In this document: positions 51,108 through 59,184 of the stretch, one piece after another
Layout of the letters: each line of letters starts with the position of its first letter
Numbering within the stretch: the first letter of the stretch is position 1
NCBI GenBank assembly: GCA_900155415.1
Contig: LT700187.1
Location: forward strand, 1,054,001 to 1,118,000
Length of the DNA: 64,000 nt
Reading direction: 5' to 3'
Source of the DNA: Christensenella massiliensis
GTDB lineage: Bacteria > Bacillota > Clostridia > Christensenellales > Christensenellaceae
The notes under the pieces: generated by a model
Told to the model about the DNA's origin: nothing
Database searches by the model: none
What the model saw: only the letters and a program-made list of their open reading frames with translations
Made by a program: the position numbers and the translations under genes

Positions 51108-53099
51108 ATGGATTATCGAAAAGCGGTCGCGCTTGCAAAAGAGGGAAAAGAAGAGGGATTTCATTTTCTATACGAAGCGACCTACCGGAGCAAATACTAT
51201 TTAGCGCTCCAATATATGAAGAACGGGGAAGCGGCAAAGGATGTGCTTCAGGACGCATACATCAAAGCGTTTTCCAAGCTGGATCAGCTGAAAGAGCCGG
51301 ATGCGTTTCCGGGATGGCTGGGGAGGATTGTTGCCAATACGGCAAAAAATAAACTGGCAAGAAACGAACCGCTTCTGTTTTCGGACGTGGGCACAGACGA
51401 AGATGCGGAAGGGTTTGAATACCGGATTGAAGATGAGACGATTGAAAACCAGCCGGAGCTTTCCTATACGAAGCAAGAGGTGCGGGATTTGGTGCACGAG
51501 CTCATCGGTTCGCTCTCCGAGGAGCAGCGGATGTGTATTTTGCTGTTCTATATAGAAGGGGCGTCCATAAAGGAGATCGCCGCCACACTGGACTGCTCGG
51601 AAAATACGGTAAAATCCCGCCTGAATTACGGCAGGAAAAACCTGAAAGCGAAGGCCGAGCAGCTGCAGAAGAAAGGCTACAGGCTGTATGGCGTGGCGCC
51701 GCTGCCGCTGCTGCTCTTCCTGCTCCGGACGCAGGAAGCAGGGCTGTCCGAAAGCGGCGCGTTTGCGGAAGCGGGCAGGGAGGTCGCAAAGGAAATATTC
51801 CGCCATTCTGCGGCGCCGAAAAGCATGGCGTCCTCCGGCATACGGCATACTGCGGAGGGCGGCGCAAAAACAGCCGCAAAGACTGCGGCAAAAAGTGGAT
51901 TTTTGCATACGGCGGCAGGAAAGGCAGTCGCGGTCATTGCCTGCGCGTGTATTGCGGGCGGCGTGATCTACGGCGCGTCAACGATGGCACCGCAGCCGGC
52001 CGAGACAGAAATAGCAGTACAGGAAACGGAAGAAGCGGCGCCGGAGAGAACGCCGGAAGCTACCCCGGAACCTACCGCAAGGGAACTGTCGGAAGCGGAA
52101 TATCCGGAGCTGCTCGCCGGACAGCTTACCAAAGAGGAGCTGGAATTTGTTCTTGCCTATGGGCCGGATGAGATCCCGGAGGGGGGCTTCACGTCTTCCG
52201 ACTATACGGATCTCATCAATTCGTTATGCCAAGGCTCCGATTCAGAGAATGGCGCCATAAAAAACTATGGGACCAACGAGCAATGGGAATCGCAGTATTC
52301 CATCGGGGATATCAACCGTCTGTTTTCCATGTTCACCGGTTACCGCCTTGCGGAAGGAAATGAACCCTCGGAAATGTTCCGTATCAGTGGGGACACGCTC
52401 GTGTTTTTCCCTGCCACACTCAGCTATACGGCGGCGGCCGACATCACAAAAACGGAATATACGGACAGCGAGCTCGATATTTATTATACTCATGTGCACA
52501 ACAGCTATGAGAACGGCGAGAGTACATCTTTCAAAAAAGCGGTGCTCATGCCAAACGAGGACGGTGTGTATCAGATCGTAAGAATCGAGGAGGCCGGGCA
52601 GCCGACCGGAACGCCTGCTGCGGAGGCAACGCCCGAAGCGGGCGGCGCAGCAATAGGAGAGCTTTATGCGGGTGCATTGGACGAATCGGAAAGCGGGAGC
52701 GACTATTATTTTGTATACGACATGAACGGAGACGGAATACAGGAATTGATCGTAGGAACGGAATTTGCGGAAACGGCGTTTATCTATAGCGATATTCGTG
52801 TGTATACCTGTGAGAAACAAGCGGCAGGTTATGTGCTGAAGCCGATAAGCGGGGAAGTCACGACGCTGGGGCTTTGCATAGCAGAGGATGGAAACGGATT
52901 GTTTACACAGGATATCTCGCGCGGCACCGGCGCGATCGATATCTACCGGATCACGATACAGGACGGGGCGCTCGTAAGGGGAGATTCGGAACAGGAATAC
53001 ACACTGGGAGATGCCGGATATCAGGAATTCGGTAATGCGAATCCGACAGTCGAATGGCTCGAGCTTTCCGACCGTTCGGCTCTCGCTGTGATCGGCTGA
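51108..53099 (+). CDS. ECF-type sigma factor fused to a membrane-anchored outer domain
   Basis: 663 residues from the ATG at 51108 (GAGGTG upstream); an alternative ATG at 51000 follows AAGGAGG and would add 36 residues of unusual Gly/Pro-rich sequence. Sigma region 2 (about 10-80; AAKDVLQDAYIKAF, PGWLGRIVANTAKN) and region 4 (about 125-185; SLSEEQRMCILLFYIEGASIKEIAATL) are intact. An Ala-rich linker leads to one membrane helix (about 272-292), then about 370 outer residues with Glu/Pro/Thr repeats and a DMNGDGIQE EF-hand-like loop (about 538-549). A sigma domain tethered to an outer sensor could be regulated by proteolysis or ligand (inference). No anti-sigma gene is adjacent. Confidence 0.88.
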   Translation: MDYRKAVALAKEGKEEGFHFLYEATYRSKYYLALQYMKNGEAAKDVLQDAYIKAFSKLDQLKEPDAFPGWLGRIVANTAKNKLARNEPLLFSDVGTDEDAEGFEYRIEDETIENQPELSYTKQEVRDLVHELIGSLSEEQRMCILLFYIEGASIKEIAATLDCSENTVKSRLNYGRKNLKAKAEQLQKKGYRLYGVAPLPLLLFLLRTQEAGLSESGAFAEAGREVAKEIFRHSAAPKSMASSGIRHTAEGGAKTAAKTAAKSGFLHTAAGKAVAVIACACIAGGVIYGASTMAPQPAETEIAVQETEEAAPERTPEATPEPTARELSEAEYPELLAGQLTKEELEFVLAYGPDEIPEGGFTSSDYTDLINSLCQGSDSENGAIKNYGTNEQWESQYSIGDINRLFSMFTGYRLAEGNEPSEMFRISGDTLVFFPATLSYTAAADITKTEYTDSELDIYYTHVHNSYENGESTSFKKAVLMPNEDGVYQIVRIEEAGQPTGTPAAEATPEAGGAAIGELYAGALDESESGSDYYFVYDMNGDGIQELIVGTEFAETAFIYSDIRVYTCEKQAAGYVLKPISGEVTTLGLCIAEDGNGLFTQDISRGTGAIDIYRITIQDGALVRGDSEQEYTLGDAGYQEFGNANPTVEWLELSDRSALAVIG

Positions 53100-53160
53100 A
53101 GCCGGCGCGCCCGGAAAGGGCAGAGCCTGCCGCGGCGGACGAACAGCAAACCAAAAAGTC

Positions 53161-53191
53161 AAAACAGCGGATAGTGTGTTCGCTGTTTTTT
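53161..53191 (+). terminator. Terminator of the sigma factor gene
   Basis: AAAACAGCG / CGCTGTTTT stem with an 11-base loop and T tail. Confidence 0.8.
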
Positions 53192-53307
53192 GTTGGCAAT
53201 AAACAGGCGGAAAACGCCGCGATATGCGGAAATATGGCGTGCATCGTATAGATGGAATGCCGCGGATCGGAAGCTGTGGTTTGAAATTTCAAAGGAGGAA
53301 GAAGAGC

Positions 53308-53576
53308 ATGAATGAAGAAATGGAAAAAACAGGCAGAATGGAACGGATCGAAGCATTATAGCAGATAGAGGTGGGAAGAAAAACGCTGCGCGCGGCCAAA
53401 CTGCGTACAGCCCTGCTCGCTCTATGCACGGTCATCCTGATCATCGGAGCAGCTGCAGCCGGAAGTACGCTTTCTCAGACAGCGGATGTGCTCGAACAGC
53501 ATTAGCGACGCAGCGGCGGGGATTGCTTACAGATATCGTAAGGCCGCTTGCAAACCTCGTGAATTTCTTTTCATGA
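53308..53576 (+). pseudogene. Decayed small membrane-protein gene with in-frame TAG and frameshift
   Basis: AAAGGAGG precedes the ATG. The frame reads MNEEMEKTGRMERIEAL, then TAG (53359), then QIEVGRKTLRAAKLRTALLALCTVILIIGAAAAGSTLSQ in two pieces of one frame with a clear membrane helix. After a shift near 53510, a +1 frame gives DIVRPLANLVNFFS and a stop at 53574. Such short N-in membrane proteins ending in (V/I)xPLAxxxxFF are common in clostridia. At least two lesions point to a dead gene. Confidence 0.6.
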
Positions 53577-53960
53577 CAGGGTGCGGAAGAAAACCAGTGC
53601 GCCTTTGTTCGTCAGACAGCTTCTGAAAAGCAGGACTGCATGGCCTATGGGCGCGCATTCCTTGCCCGCAAATCAGAAAAAATGCTTGATTATCTGTAAT
53701 AAGAGTTTATAGAAAGCTCAAGGTCTTCTCCCGTGTGGGAGGAGACCTCGCTTCTATAAAAAAGAGGAAATGAAAAAACTTATTTGCTATCGTTATTTTA
53801 AACGGCTTTTGTAAAAGCGGAACGAAAAAAACGTAAAGCCTTTGTAAAATAGCTGAGCCGTATAGGAAAACAATTTCCCGGAGCATATCATCGGATTATG
53901 GAGCCGTGCCTGTTTTTCAGATTTTCCGGCCGGACAGGAGTTCCCGCGTTTTATAAAATA
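53577..53960. other. Intergenic region, no gene seen
   Basis: A 12-bp hairpin (AGGTCTTCTCCC / GGGAGGAGACCT, 53721-53748) without a T tail is the only feature noted. The minus-strand open frame at 53793-54020 lacks a ribosome binding site and looks spurious. Confidence 0.4.
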
Positions 53961-54009
53961 AAAAACAGGTATTCCCGACCCCCAATCATTTGCGGGAACA
54001 CCTGTTTTT
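53961..54009. terminator. Hairpin terminator of the Fur-family gene
   Basis: AAAACAGGT-A-TTCCCG paired with CGGGAA-C-ACCTGTTTT around a 15-base loop, with A/T tails on both strands. Confidence 0.7.
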
Positions 54010-54037
54010 CGGTATATCAAATTGCCATATAGGCTGT

Positions 54038-54421
54038 TTAGGAGGAGCCTTGCTTACAATTCCTGCACGTTCCATAAAACAGAATAGAATGCCCGGAGAT
54101 ACGGCAGCCCGTTTTTGCTTCAACCTCATTGTCAAAGGCGGGAACATATTCCTTTGGGATATCCACCATCGTTCCGCATTTTTCACAGATCATATGGTAA
54201 TGCGGTTCCAGCGTTCCGTCAAAGTGGTCCGCTCCGTTTGGAACGGGTACCCGTACAAGCAGACCGCTTTTCGCCAGATGATTTAAATTGCGGTAAACGG
54301 TCGCGAGGCTCAGTTCCGGATGACTCGGCTTCAAAAGGGCGTAAACTGCGTCTGCCGTCGGATGGATTCTGTTTTCAAGGACTGCTGTGAGGATCAGTTC
54401 TCTTTGCTTTGAATATGCCAT
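54038..54421 (-). CDS. Fur/PerR-family metalloregulator
   Basis: 127 residues. Winged helix with LSLATVYRNLNHLAKSGLL, then CxxC zinc pairs C79/C82 and C119/C122. Candidate regulatory ligands H20, D68, H74, H76 and D87 line up with the five PerR ligands, including the Asp used by PerR rather than the Fur Glu. Yet the box before the gene is of the Fur type. Call kept at family level. AAAGGGG lies before the ATG; its own box suggests autoregulation. Confidence 0.88.
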   Translation of the reverse strand: MAYSKQRELILTAVLENRIHPTADAVYALLKPSHPELSLATVYRNLNHLAKSGLLVRVPVPNGADHFDGTLEPHYHMICEKCGTMVDIPKEYVPAFDNEVEAKTGCRISGHSILFYGTCRNCKQGSS

Positions 54422-54452
54422 AGGAGTCCCCTTTCCACCGCAAATAAAATAA

Positions 54453-54467
54453 TGATAATTATTATCA
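54453..54467 (-). promoter_or_regulatory. Perfect 7-1-7 Fur-type box
   Basis: TGATAAT-T-ATTATCA, an exact match to the Bacillus Fur box, 32 bases before the Fur/PerR gene in a very AT-rich promoter. Confidence 0.85.
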
Positions 54468-54530
54468 ATATTTATTATATAGAAATATAGAGGAAAGTCA
54501 ATCCTTTTTGCAAAATTTTTTTGAAATATG

Positions 54531-54566
54531 AAAAAGCACCGGCCATGGTTTTCCGGCCGGCGCTTC
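54531..54566 (-). terminator. Terminator of the aldo-keto reductase operon
   Basis: A GC-rich stem around CCGGCC / GGCCGG (one mismatch), followed by five T on the minus strand. Confidence 0.82.
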
Positions 54567-54568
54567 GG

Positions 54569-55684
54569 TCATGCTTCGAATGCTGCGGCAACCTCTTTCA
54601 TCAGGTCCGCGATTTTCAGATGCTGCGGGCAGGCATGCTCGCAGCGTCTACAGCCGATACAATCCGAAGCTTTCCCGAACGTTTGAGCATAATTATCGTA
54701 ATAGACGGTATGCAGAAAGCTTCTGGGGTTTGTACTTTGCTTCTGCCCGTTAAACAGGGCGAAATATTTCGGGATCGGGATGTTTTTCGGACAGCCGGCC
54801 GTACAGTACTGACAGGCAGTACAGGGAATTGCGATGGACTCGTTGATGAGATCCGCCGCTTTGCGCAGAAGAGCCGTCTCTTCGCCGGACAGCGGAGAAA
54901 AATCACGCATAGCTCCGGTGTTGTCGAGCAGCTGCGGCATGGACGACATCCCGCTCAAAACGACCGCCGTATTTTCAAGACTGGCCGCAAAGCGGAGCGC
55001 CCAAGAGGGGATGGACCAGTCCGGGTGGCATTCCTTTAGAAGGCGTTCGGCCTTTTCCGGGATATTTGCCAGCATTCCGCCTTTAACGGGCTCCATAACG
55101 ATTACTTTTTTCCCGTGCCGCACGGCTGTTTCGTAGCACAGGCGGGACTGGATGCTTACGTCCTCCCAGTCGAGATAGTTGATCTGCAGCTGCACAAAAT
55201 CGACCTCCGGGTGCTCGGACAAAATACGGTCCAGAAGCTCGGCGCTGTCGTGGAAGGAAAAACCGGCCTTCCGAATATAGCCCTCCCGCTTTTTGCGGGC
55301 GAGAAAACCGAAGCTGTCCATTCGCCGCGCGATCTCATAATGCTCCGTTCCAAGATTGTGCAAAAGGTAATAATCAAAATAATCCACACCGCATTTTTCA
55401 AGCTGCTCTTCAAAGATACGCGTCTGCTCCGTCTTTTGCTCCAATATGGCTACGGGCATTTTGGTAGCCAGTATGAAGCTGTCGCGCGGATGCCGCCGGA
55501 CGATCGCCTCGCGTACGGCATATTCGCTTTTTTTATCGTGATAGACATAGGCGGTATCAAAATAGGTGAAGCCGCGTTCCAAAAAGACGTCCGCCATACG
55601 GGAAACCGTATCGATATCGATGCTTTCCTGCCTGTCCGGGTCGGTAAGCGGCAGCCGCATCAAGCCAAAGCCCAATTTTTTCAT
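54569..55684 (-). CDS. Aldo-keto reductase with C-terminal 4Fe-4S domain
   Basis: About 371 residues from the ATG at 55684 (AAAGGAG). AKR barrel with D43 and Y48 (YFDTAYVY), K75 (ATKMP) and a His in YYLLHNLG, so the catalytic tetrad looks complete. The C-terminal 90 residues carry two ferredoxin motifs, CTACQYCTAGCPKNIP and CIGCRRCEHACPQHL. Members of this Fe-S AKR group are common in anaerobes; the electron donor may be ferredoxin rather than NADPH. Last gene of the operon. Confidence 0.88.
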   Translation of the reverse strand: MKKLGFGLMRLPLTDPDRQESIDIDTVSRMADVFLERGFTYFDTAYVYHDKKSEYAVREAIVRRHPRDSFILATKMPVAILEQKTEQTRIFEEQLEKCGVDYFDYYLLHNLGTEHYEIARRMDSFGFLARKKREGYIRKAGFSFHDSAELLDRILSEHPEVDFVQLQINYLDWEDVSIQSRLCYETAVRHGKKVIVMEPVKGGMLANIPEKAERLLKECHPDWSIPSWALRFAASLENTAVVLSGMSSMPQLLDNTGAMRDFSPLSGEETALLRKAADLINESIAIPCTACQYCTAGCPKNIPIPKYFALFNGQKQSTNPRSFLHTVYYDNYAQTFGKASDCIGCRRCEHACPQHLKIADLMKEVAAAFEA

Positions 55685-55747
55685 CACAGTTATTTACTCC
55701 TTTCTGAGTTGCCTGCAATTTCCGTCCATTGTTCGGAACGATACGAG

Positions 55748-56893
55748 CTATCCGCGAAAGAGCTGCTTTGCCCGCCGCATATTCCGGCGGACAGGAACGT
55801 CGAAGGGGCAGCGTTTTTCGCATGCGCCGCATTCGGTACATTCACCGGCGTGATGCGCAAGAGCGGCATAATGCTCGCGCACCGTTTCAGGAACTGTATT
55901 TTGTGCCTGCGCAAGGTTCAGGAATTTGGTAACAGCCGCCACATCAATGCTCTGCGGACAGGGCGCGCAATGGCCGCAATACATGCAATGCCCGCGCCAG
56001 CTGATTCGCGGAAATGAGGCGAGTGCCGCCGCATAATCCCTTTCGCCGTCCGATGCAGTCTCATACGCGAGGCTTGCCTGAAGCTCTTCCAAAGAGTGGG
56101 CGCCGGTGAACACCGTTGCCGCGGCAGGCCGCGTCAAAGCGTAATGGATGCACTGGTTCACCGAAAGCGCCGCGCCGGCAGGGGAATCGGCAGTTAAAAG
56201 ATCGCCGCCGCCAAAGGCTTTCATGACGGTAATACCGACGCCCATACGCTGACAGGTCTCATAAAGGGCCTGACGGTCAGGGTCCATGTTCAGCAATTCT
56301 TTTTCATAGCTTTCATCGGCCCACAAGGCTTCCACATCCTCGCTGCCCGGCTGCAGGTCATAGCAGGGGTTCACGCTGAACATCAAAACACGGATGAGGC
56401 CGCTTTTCACCGCTTCCATAGCGGCGACCGGGTTATGGCTGGAAAGGCCGATCTCCCGTATCTTTCCGGCCGCTTTCAGCTCTTCGGCATAGCGCATGAC
56501 CTCTCCGTCCCTGATTCTGCGCCAAGTATCGACGGAATCCACATAGTGGATCATGCCGACGTCGATATGATCCGTATTCAAGCGGAAAAGCAGATCGTCA
56601 AAGGAGGCGCGCACCTCGCGGATATCCCGCGTCGCCTTATACTGCCCGTTTTTCCAGACCGTACATAAATGAGCCTGCAAAATAAAATCATTCCGGCGTC
56701 CGTACAGAACAGAGCCGATACGGCTGCGCAGGTCGGGATCGGGACTGTAAAGATCCATGCAGTTTATCCCGTTCTCTAGAGCATACGCGAACATCTCGCG
56801 GTCAAAAGCCTCGTTCCGGCCGGAAAATCCTTCGCAGCCAAGGCCGATCTCACTTACCATAAGGCCGGTATTGCCAAGCTCACGGTATTTCAT
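55748..56893 (-). CDS. Divergent aldo-keto reductase with 4Fe-4S domain
   Basis: 381 residues from the ATG at 56893 (AGGAGG), overlapping the DUF1893 stop by 4 bases. N-terminal MKYRELGNTGLMVSEIGLGCEG is AKR-like and D47 is kept, but the usual catalytic Tyr region reads LYSPDPDLR and the Lys position reads ILQAHL (Gln73). The active site is therefore altered. Fe-S motifs CMYCGHCAPCP and CTECGACEKRCP close the chain. It may act on an unusual substrate or as an electron-transfer partner to the other AKR (inference). Confidence 0.85.
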   Translation of the reverse strand: MKYRELGNTGLMVSEIGLGCEGFSGRNEAFDREMFAYALENGINCMDLYSPDPDLRSRIGSVLYGRRNDFILQAHLCTVWKNGQYKATRDIREVRASFDDLLFRLNTDHIDVGMIHYVDSVDTWRRIRDGEVMRYAEELKAAGKIREIGLSSHNPVAAMEAVKSGLIRVLMFSVNPCYDLQPGSEDVEALWADESYEKELLNMDPDRQALYETCQRMGVGITVMKAFGGGDLLTADSPAGAALSVNQCIHYALTRPAAATVFTGAHSLEELQASLAYETASDGERDYAAALASFPRISWRGHCMYCGHCAPCPQSIDVAAVTKFLNLAQAQNTVPETVREHYAALAHHAGECTECGACEKRCPFDVPVRRNMRRAKQLFRG

Positions 56894-57327
56894 ACGCTTT
56901 CCTCCTGCTTTTTGCGAAGCGCTTCCAAGGTATGCCGGACCGCGGCAAAGGCCTCCTGAGGCGTACAAATCCCTGCGACGGCCTTTTCCATCGGGCACGG
57001 ACCCGTACCTGCACGGTTTTCGATAGACGGCGTGAGTATGCCATAGGAATAGGCGATCCCACTTTGCTGCAATACGGGCAGGGCGGCCCCGCTCATTACA
57101 GAAGCATATATCTCACGCACACCGAGCAGTACGAATAAAAATGCAGCGGCCCTGCCGACGATCTTATCTGCTGCGGAAAAGCCGGTCAGGTCGGCTCCGG
57201 AGGAAAGAAATTCCACTAAGGGAAGAATGCCTGTTTTCCGGCTGATGGAAATACTGTTCCCTTTTACCAGAACACAGGAACAATTCTCTGACGCCAGCAG
57301 ACTCTTTGCATGTTCAATATCACGCAT
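56890..57327 (-). CDS. DUF1893-family protein
   Basis: 145 residues from the ATG at 57327. IEHAKSLLASENCSCVLVKGNSISISRKTGILPLVEFL and the GRAAAFLFVLLGV block match DUF1893, a deaminase-superfamily-like fold of unknown function. It has Cys near GPCPMEKAV and GICTP, as in family members that may bind a metal or be thiol-active. It overlaps both neighbours (8 and 4 bases), so it is tightly coupled to the S-component and the AKR. Confidence 0.85.
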   Translation of the reverse strand: MRDIEHAKSLLASENCSCVLVKGNSISISRKTGILPLVEFLSSGADLTGFSAADKIVGRAAAFLFVLLGVREIYASVMSGAALPVLQQSGIAYSYGILTPSIENRAGTGPCPMEKAVAGICTPQEAFAAVRHTLEALRKKQEESV

Positions 57328-57877
57328 GACGCTTCTCACGGTTTTGCAGCCAAAAGACGGCGAGCGGAATGAGGCACCACTGGAGTGCAAGCCCCGGAAG
57401 ACCGGCGGCGATGCTTGTCCAGATGGAGCTTACGGCAATGGATTCGCTGCCCATGCCATAAACAGCGATCAATACGGCGGCAGCGCGCAGCGCGCGTCCG
57501 GCGAGCTGGGCAAGCAGGAGCTTTGCAATAACGGGCATCTTCGTTTGCATGAGCAGGCCGGCGAAAAGACCGTAGCCCGCGAGCTCGATCATCATGAAAG
57601 GAACTATTGCCGCAACGGGCATACCAGTCAAAGCAAAGCTCAGGAGCGGGCTTAACGCGCCCGCTGTGGCCCCCACAAAAGGGCCCGCTAAAAGGCCGAT
57701 GAGCAGGATCGGCAGATGCATCGGCAGGAACGCCTGACCGAGAGCCGTTCCTGTTCCGGATACAGCGCCTGCGATATGAAAGAGCTGCGGAAGCGCCACC
57801 GCCAGCACGACGGCTGTCAGGATGGCGGCCGATTTGGTTTTCAACGTTTCTTTTTGAAGCGCGATCGTACGTAACAT
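57320..57877 (-). CDS. ECF transporter S-component, substrate unknown
   Basis: 185 residues, about six membrane helices. FLPMHLPILLIGLLAGPFVGATAGALSPLLSFALTGMP is the hallmark of a subgroup of vitamin-type ECF S-components. No A or T component is in the window, so a shared ECF module elsewhere is expected. First gene of an operon with DUF1893 and two Fe-S AKRs behind a MerR-type promoter; the operon suggests uptake and reduction of one compound (inference). Confidence 0.85.
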   Translation of the reverse strand: MLRTIALQKETLKTKSAAILTAVVLAVALPQLFHIAGAVSGTGTALGQAFLPMHLPILLIGLLAGPFVGATAGALSPLLSFALTGMPVAAIVPFMMIELAGYGLFAGLLMQTKMPVIAKLLLAQLAGRALRAAAVLIAVYGMGSESIAVSSIWTSIAAGLPGLALQWCLIPLAVFWLQNREKRHA

Positions 57878-57909
57878 AAATTGATTCTCCTATCCGTTTT
57901 TGTAGTATA

Positions 57910-57940
57910 AGGATATCACTTGGAGTACACTCTAAGTCAA
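57910..57940 (-). promoter_or_regulatory. MerR-type promoter with 19-base spacer
   Basis: Minus strand TTGACT (57935-57940), 19 bases, TATCCT (57910-57915). The spacer holds the inverted repeat CTTAGAGT-GT-ACTCCAAG (57919-57936; 7 of 8 positions pair). Overlong spacers with a central dyad are the signature of MerR-family activation. No MerR gene is in the window. Confidence 0.85.
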
Positions 57941-58085
57941 TAGGATATTTTGTAAAATGAGAAATCTGACCATGTGCGGGGGCAGGGAAGAGCGGATCGG
58001 GATATCTCACAGGCTATGCCATAAAGAGGATAGAAACGGGCGTATAGAGTGAAAATGAAGCGGAAAATATTTTTGCCCGCAGCCG

Positions 58086-58114
58086 TTGACTTCCTAAATG
58101 CTTTATTATATAAT
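58086..58114 (+). promoter_or_regulatory. Promoter of tRNA-Arg
   Basis: TTGACT, 17 bases, TATAAT, 23 bases before the tRNA. Confidence 0.85.
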
Positions 58115-58137
58115 AATAGAGCTTCAATTTTATAGTT

Positions 58138-58214
58138 GTGCCAGTAGCTCAGCTGGATAGAGTGTTTGACTACGAATCAAAAGGTCGGGGGTTCGAATCC
58201 CTTCTGGCACACCA
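58138..58214 (+). tRNA. tRNA-Arg (anticodon ACG)
   Basis: The 77-base gene includes an encoded CCA. Acceptor GTGCCAG / CTGGCAC, D arm with AGCTCAGCTGGATAGAG, anticodon arm TTTGA-CTACGAA-TCAAA (anticodon ACG), and T arm GGGGGTTCGAATCCC. A mobilizable element remnant begins just downstream, but no second copy of the tRNA 3' end was found in the window. Confidence 0.95.
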
Positions 58215-58223
58215 AACCAAGAT

Positions 58224-58261
58224 AATCCGAACCTGATCCCAATCGGAGAAGGGTTCGGATT
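58224..58261 (+). terminator. Hairpin after tRNA-Arg
   Basis: AATCCGAACC / GGTTCGGATT with an 18-base loop; the T tail is poor (TATTGTTTT). Confidence 0.55.
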
Positions 58262-58318
58262 TATTGTTTTCTTAGCGCCTTCTGAAGATAAAAAACCAAT
58301 CAAACGGAGGCGTAAAAA

Positions 58319-58624
58319 ATGAGCAGAATCAAAATCAATGAATCAAAAATCGGCAGGTACGGACGGATGCGGCTTGTATTCATCAAGGAGCACCGGAAAG
58401 ATTTATACACAGAGCTTCTCTTTTCGGGTAGTCTGGAAGATTATCTATGTGAATTGAATAAGGAAGTGCTGGATCGGATATGGGAATATACCTGCCAGAT
58501 TGCAAAAGAGCAAGGCATCGACGAAGAATTGAAAGCGCACGATCAAATGGCGTGGGTTGGAACGATGAATGCGATTAAAGCGCAGGTGGAGGAAGTTATC
58601 CTTAATGAGATAATCAGAGAATAA
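58319..58624 (+). CDS. tnpV: TnpV-family transposon protein
   Basis: 101 residues. IGRYGRMRLVFIKEHRKDLYTELLFSGSL and the end DQMAWVGTMNAIKAQVEEVILNEII match TnpV proteins of clostridial mobilizable transposons (as recalled from Tn4451 relatives). Function unknown; it is not a recombinase. GGAGG precedes the ATG. The N-terminus is shorter than in many relatives. Confidence 0.75.
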   Translation: MSRIKINESKIGRYGRMRLVFIKEHRKDLYTELLFSGSLEDYLCELNKEVLDRIWEYTCQIAKEQGIDEELKAHDQMAWVGTMNAIKAQVEEVILNEIIRE

Positions 58625-58690
58625 TACCCTATAATACGTAGATTGCAAGAACGATATGATATACTTATAATATAGGTGAGAGGATTAGAT

Positions 58691-58906
58691 ATGATGGAGA
58701 AATTCCAGATTGCTGTAGCAACATTGCCCAAAAGCAGATTGGAGGTCCATCTGGATATTGATATAATAAAAGTGGCGTTGATGTATGGCGATGAGGTAAA
58801 ACTGTATAGTTTATCAGCCGAGTTTAGTACATATACACAAATAATATCGGGAATGAATAATGACCAATTTGGAGATTTCATGTTAGAAGTGCTAAGGAAA
58901 CTTTAA
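58691..58906 (+). CDS. Small hypothetical protein, possibly truncated
   Basis: 71 residues from the ATG at 58691 (GAGAGG upstream). FQIAVATLPKSRLEVHLDIDIIKVALMYGDEVKLYS resembles the start of longer proteins from mobile elements, so a C-terminal truncation is likely. AT-rich. No function assigned. Confidence 0.5.
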   Translation: MMEKFQIAVATLPKSRLEVHLDIDIIKVALMYGDEVKLYSLSAEFSTYTQIISGMNNDQFGDFMLEVLRKL

Positions 58907-58971
58907 CCTAAGTCAGAGTATCCAACGATAAGGCGGACGGTATCCATATGAATACCGTCCGCCAATTCATA

Positions 58972-59136
58972 TTACCCGATTTTCTTTTTCTTTAATTTTT
59001 GTTTCCGCTTCCACTCCCGAAACTCTTTCTGACCTTCCTCGCTCTCAAAGAATCTTTGTATCTCCGGGAGCAGGCAGCGGGCCAGTGTGTCGATCTCGTG
59101 CTGTGGTACTTTCTCCTCCTTTGCCTTCCTTGTCAT
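58972..59136 (-). CDS. Small charged helical protein of the mobile element
   Basis: 54 residues translated by hand from an ATG with GGAGGG four bases before it. The sequence runs MTRKAKEEKVPQHEIDTLAR, CLLPEIQRFFESEEGQKEFR, then a Lys-rich end (KQKLKKKKIG). Such a small LLPEIQxFFESEEG protein next to a MobV gene is seen in clostridial mobilizable elements (recalled). It follows the relaxase gene on the same strand and is likely co-transcribed. Confidence 0.6.
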   Translation of the reverse strand: MTRKAKEEKVPQHEIDTLARCLLPEIQRFFESEEGQKEFREWKRKQKLKKKKIG

Positions 59137-59184
59137 GTATCCCTCCGTATTCAGTTGTCAGACTCTATTCAGTTTTCAAGGTGC

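Noticed and set aside
53721-53748. Hairpin as an intrinsic terminator
   Set aside because: Strong stem but no T tract on either side and no gene ending just before it.
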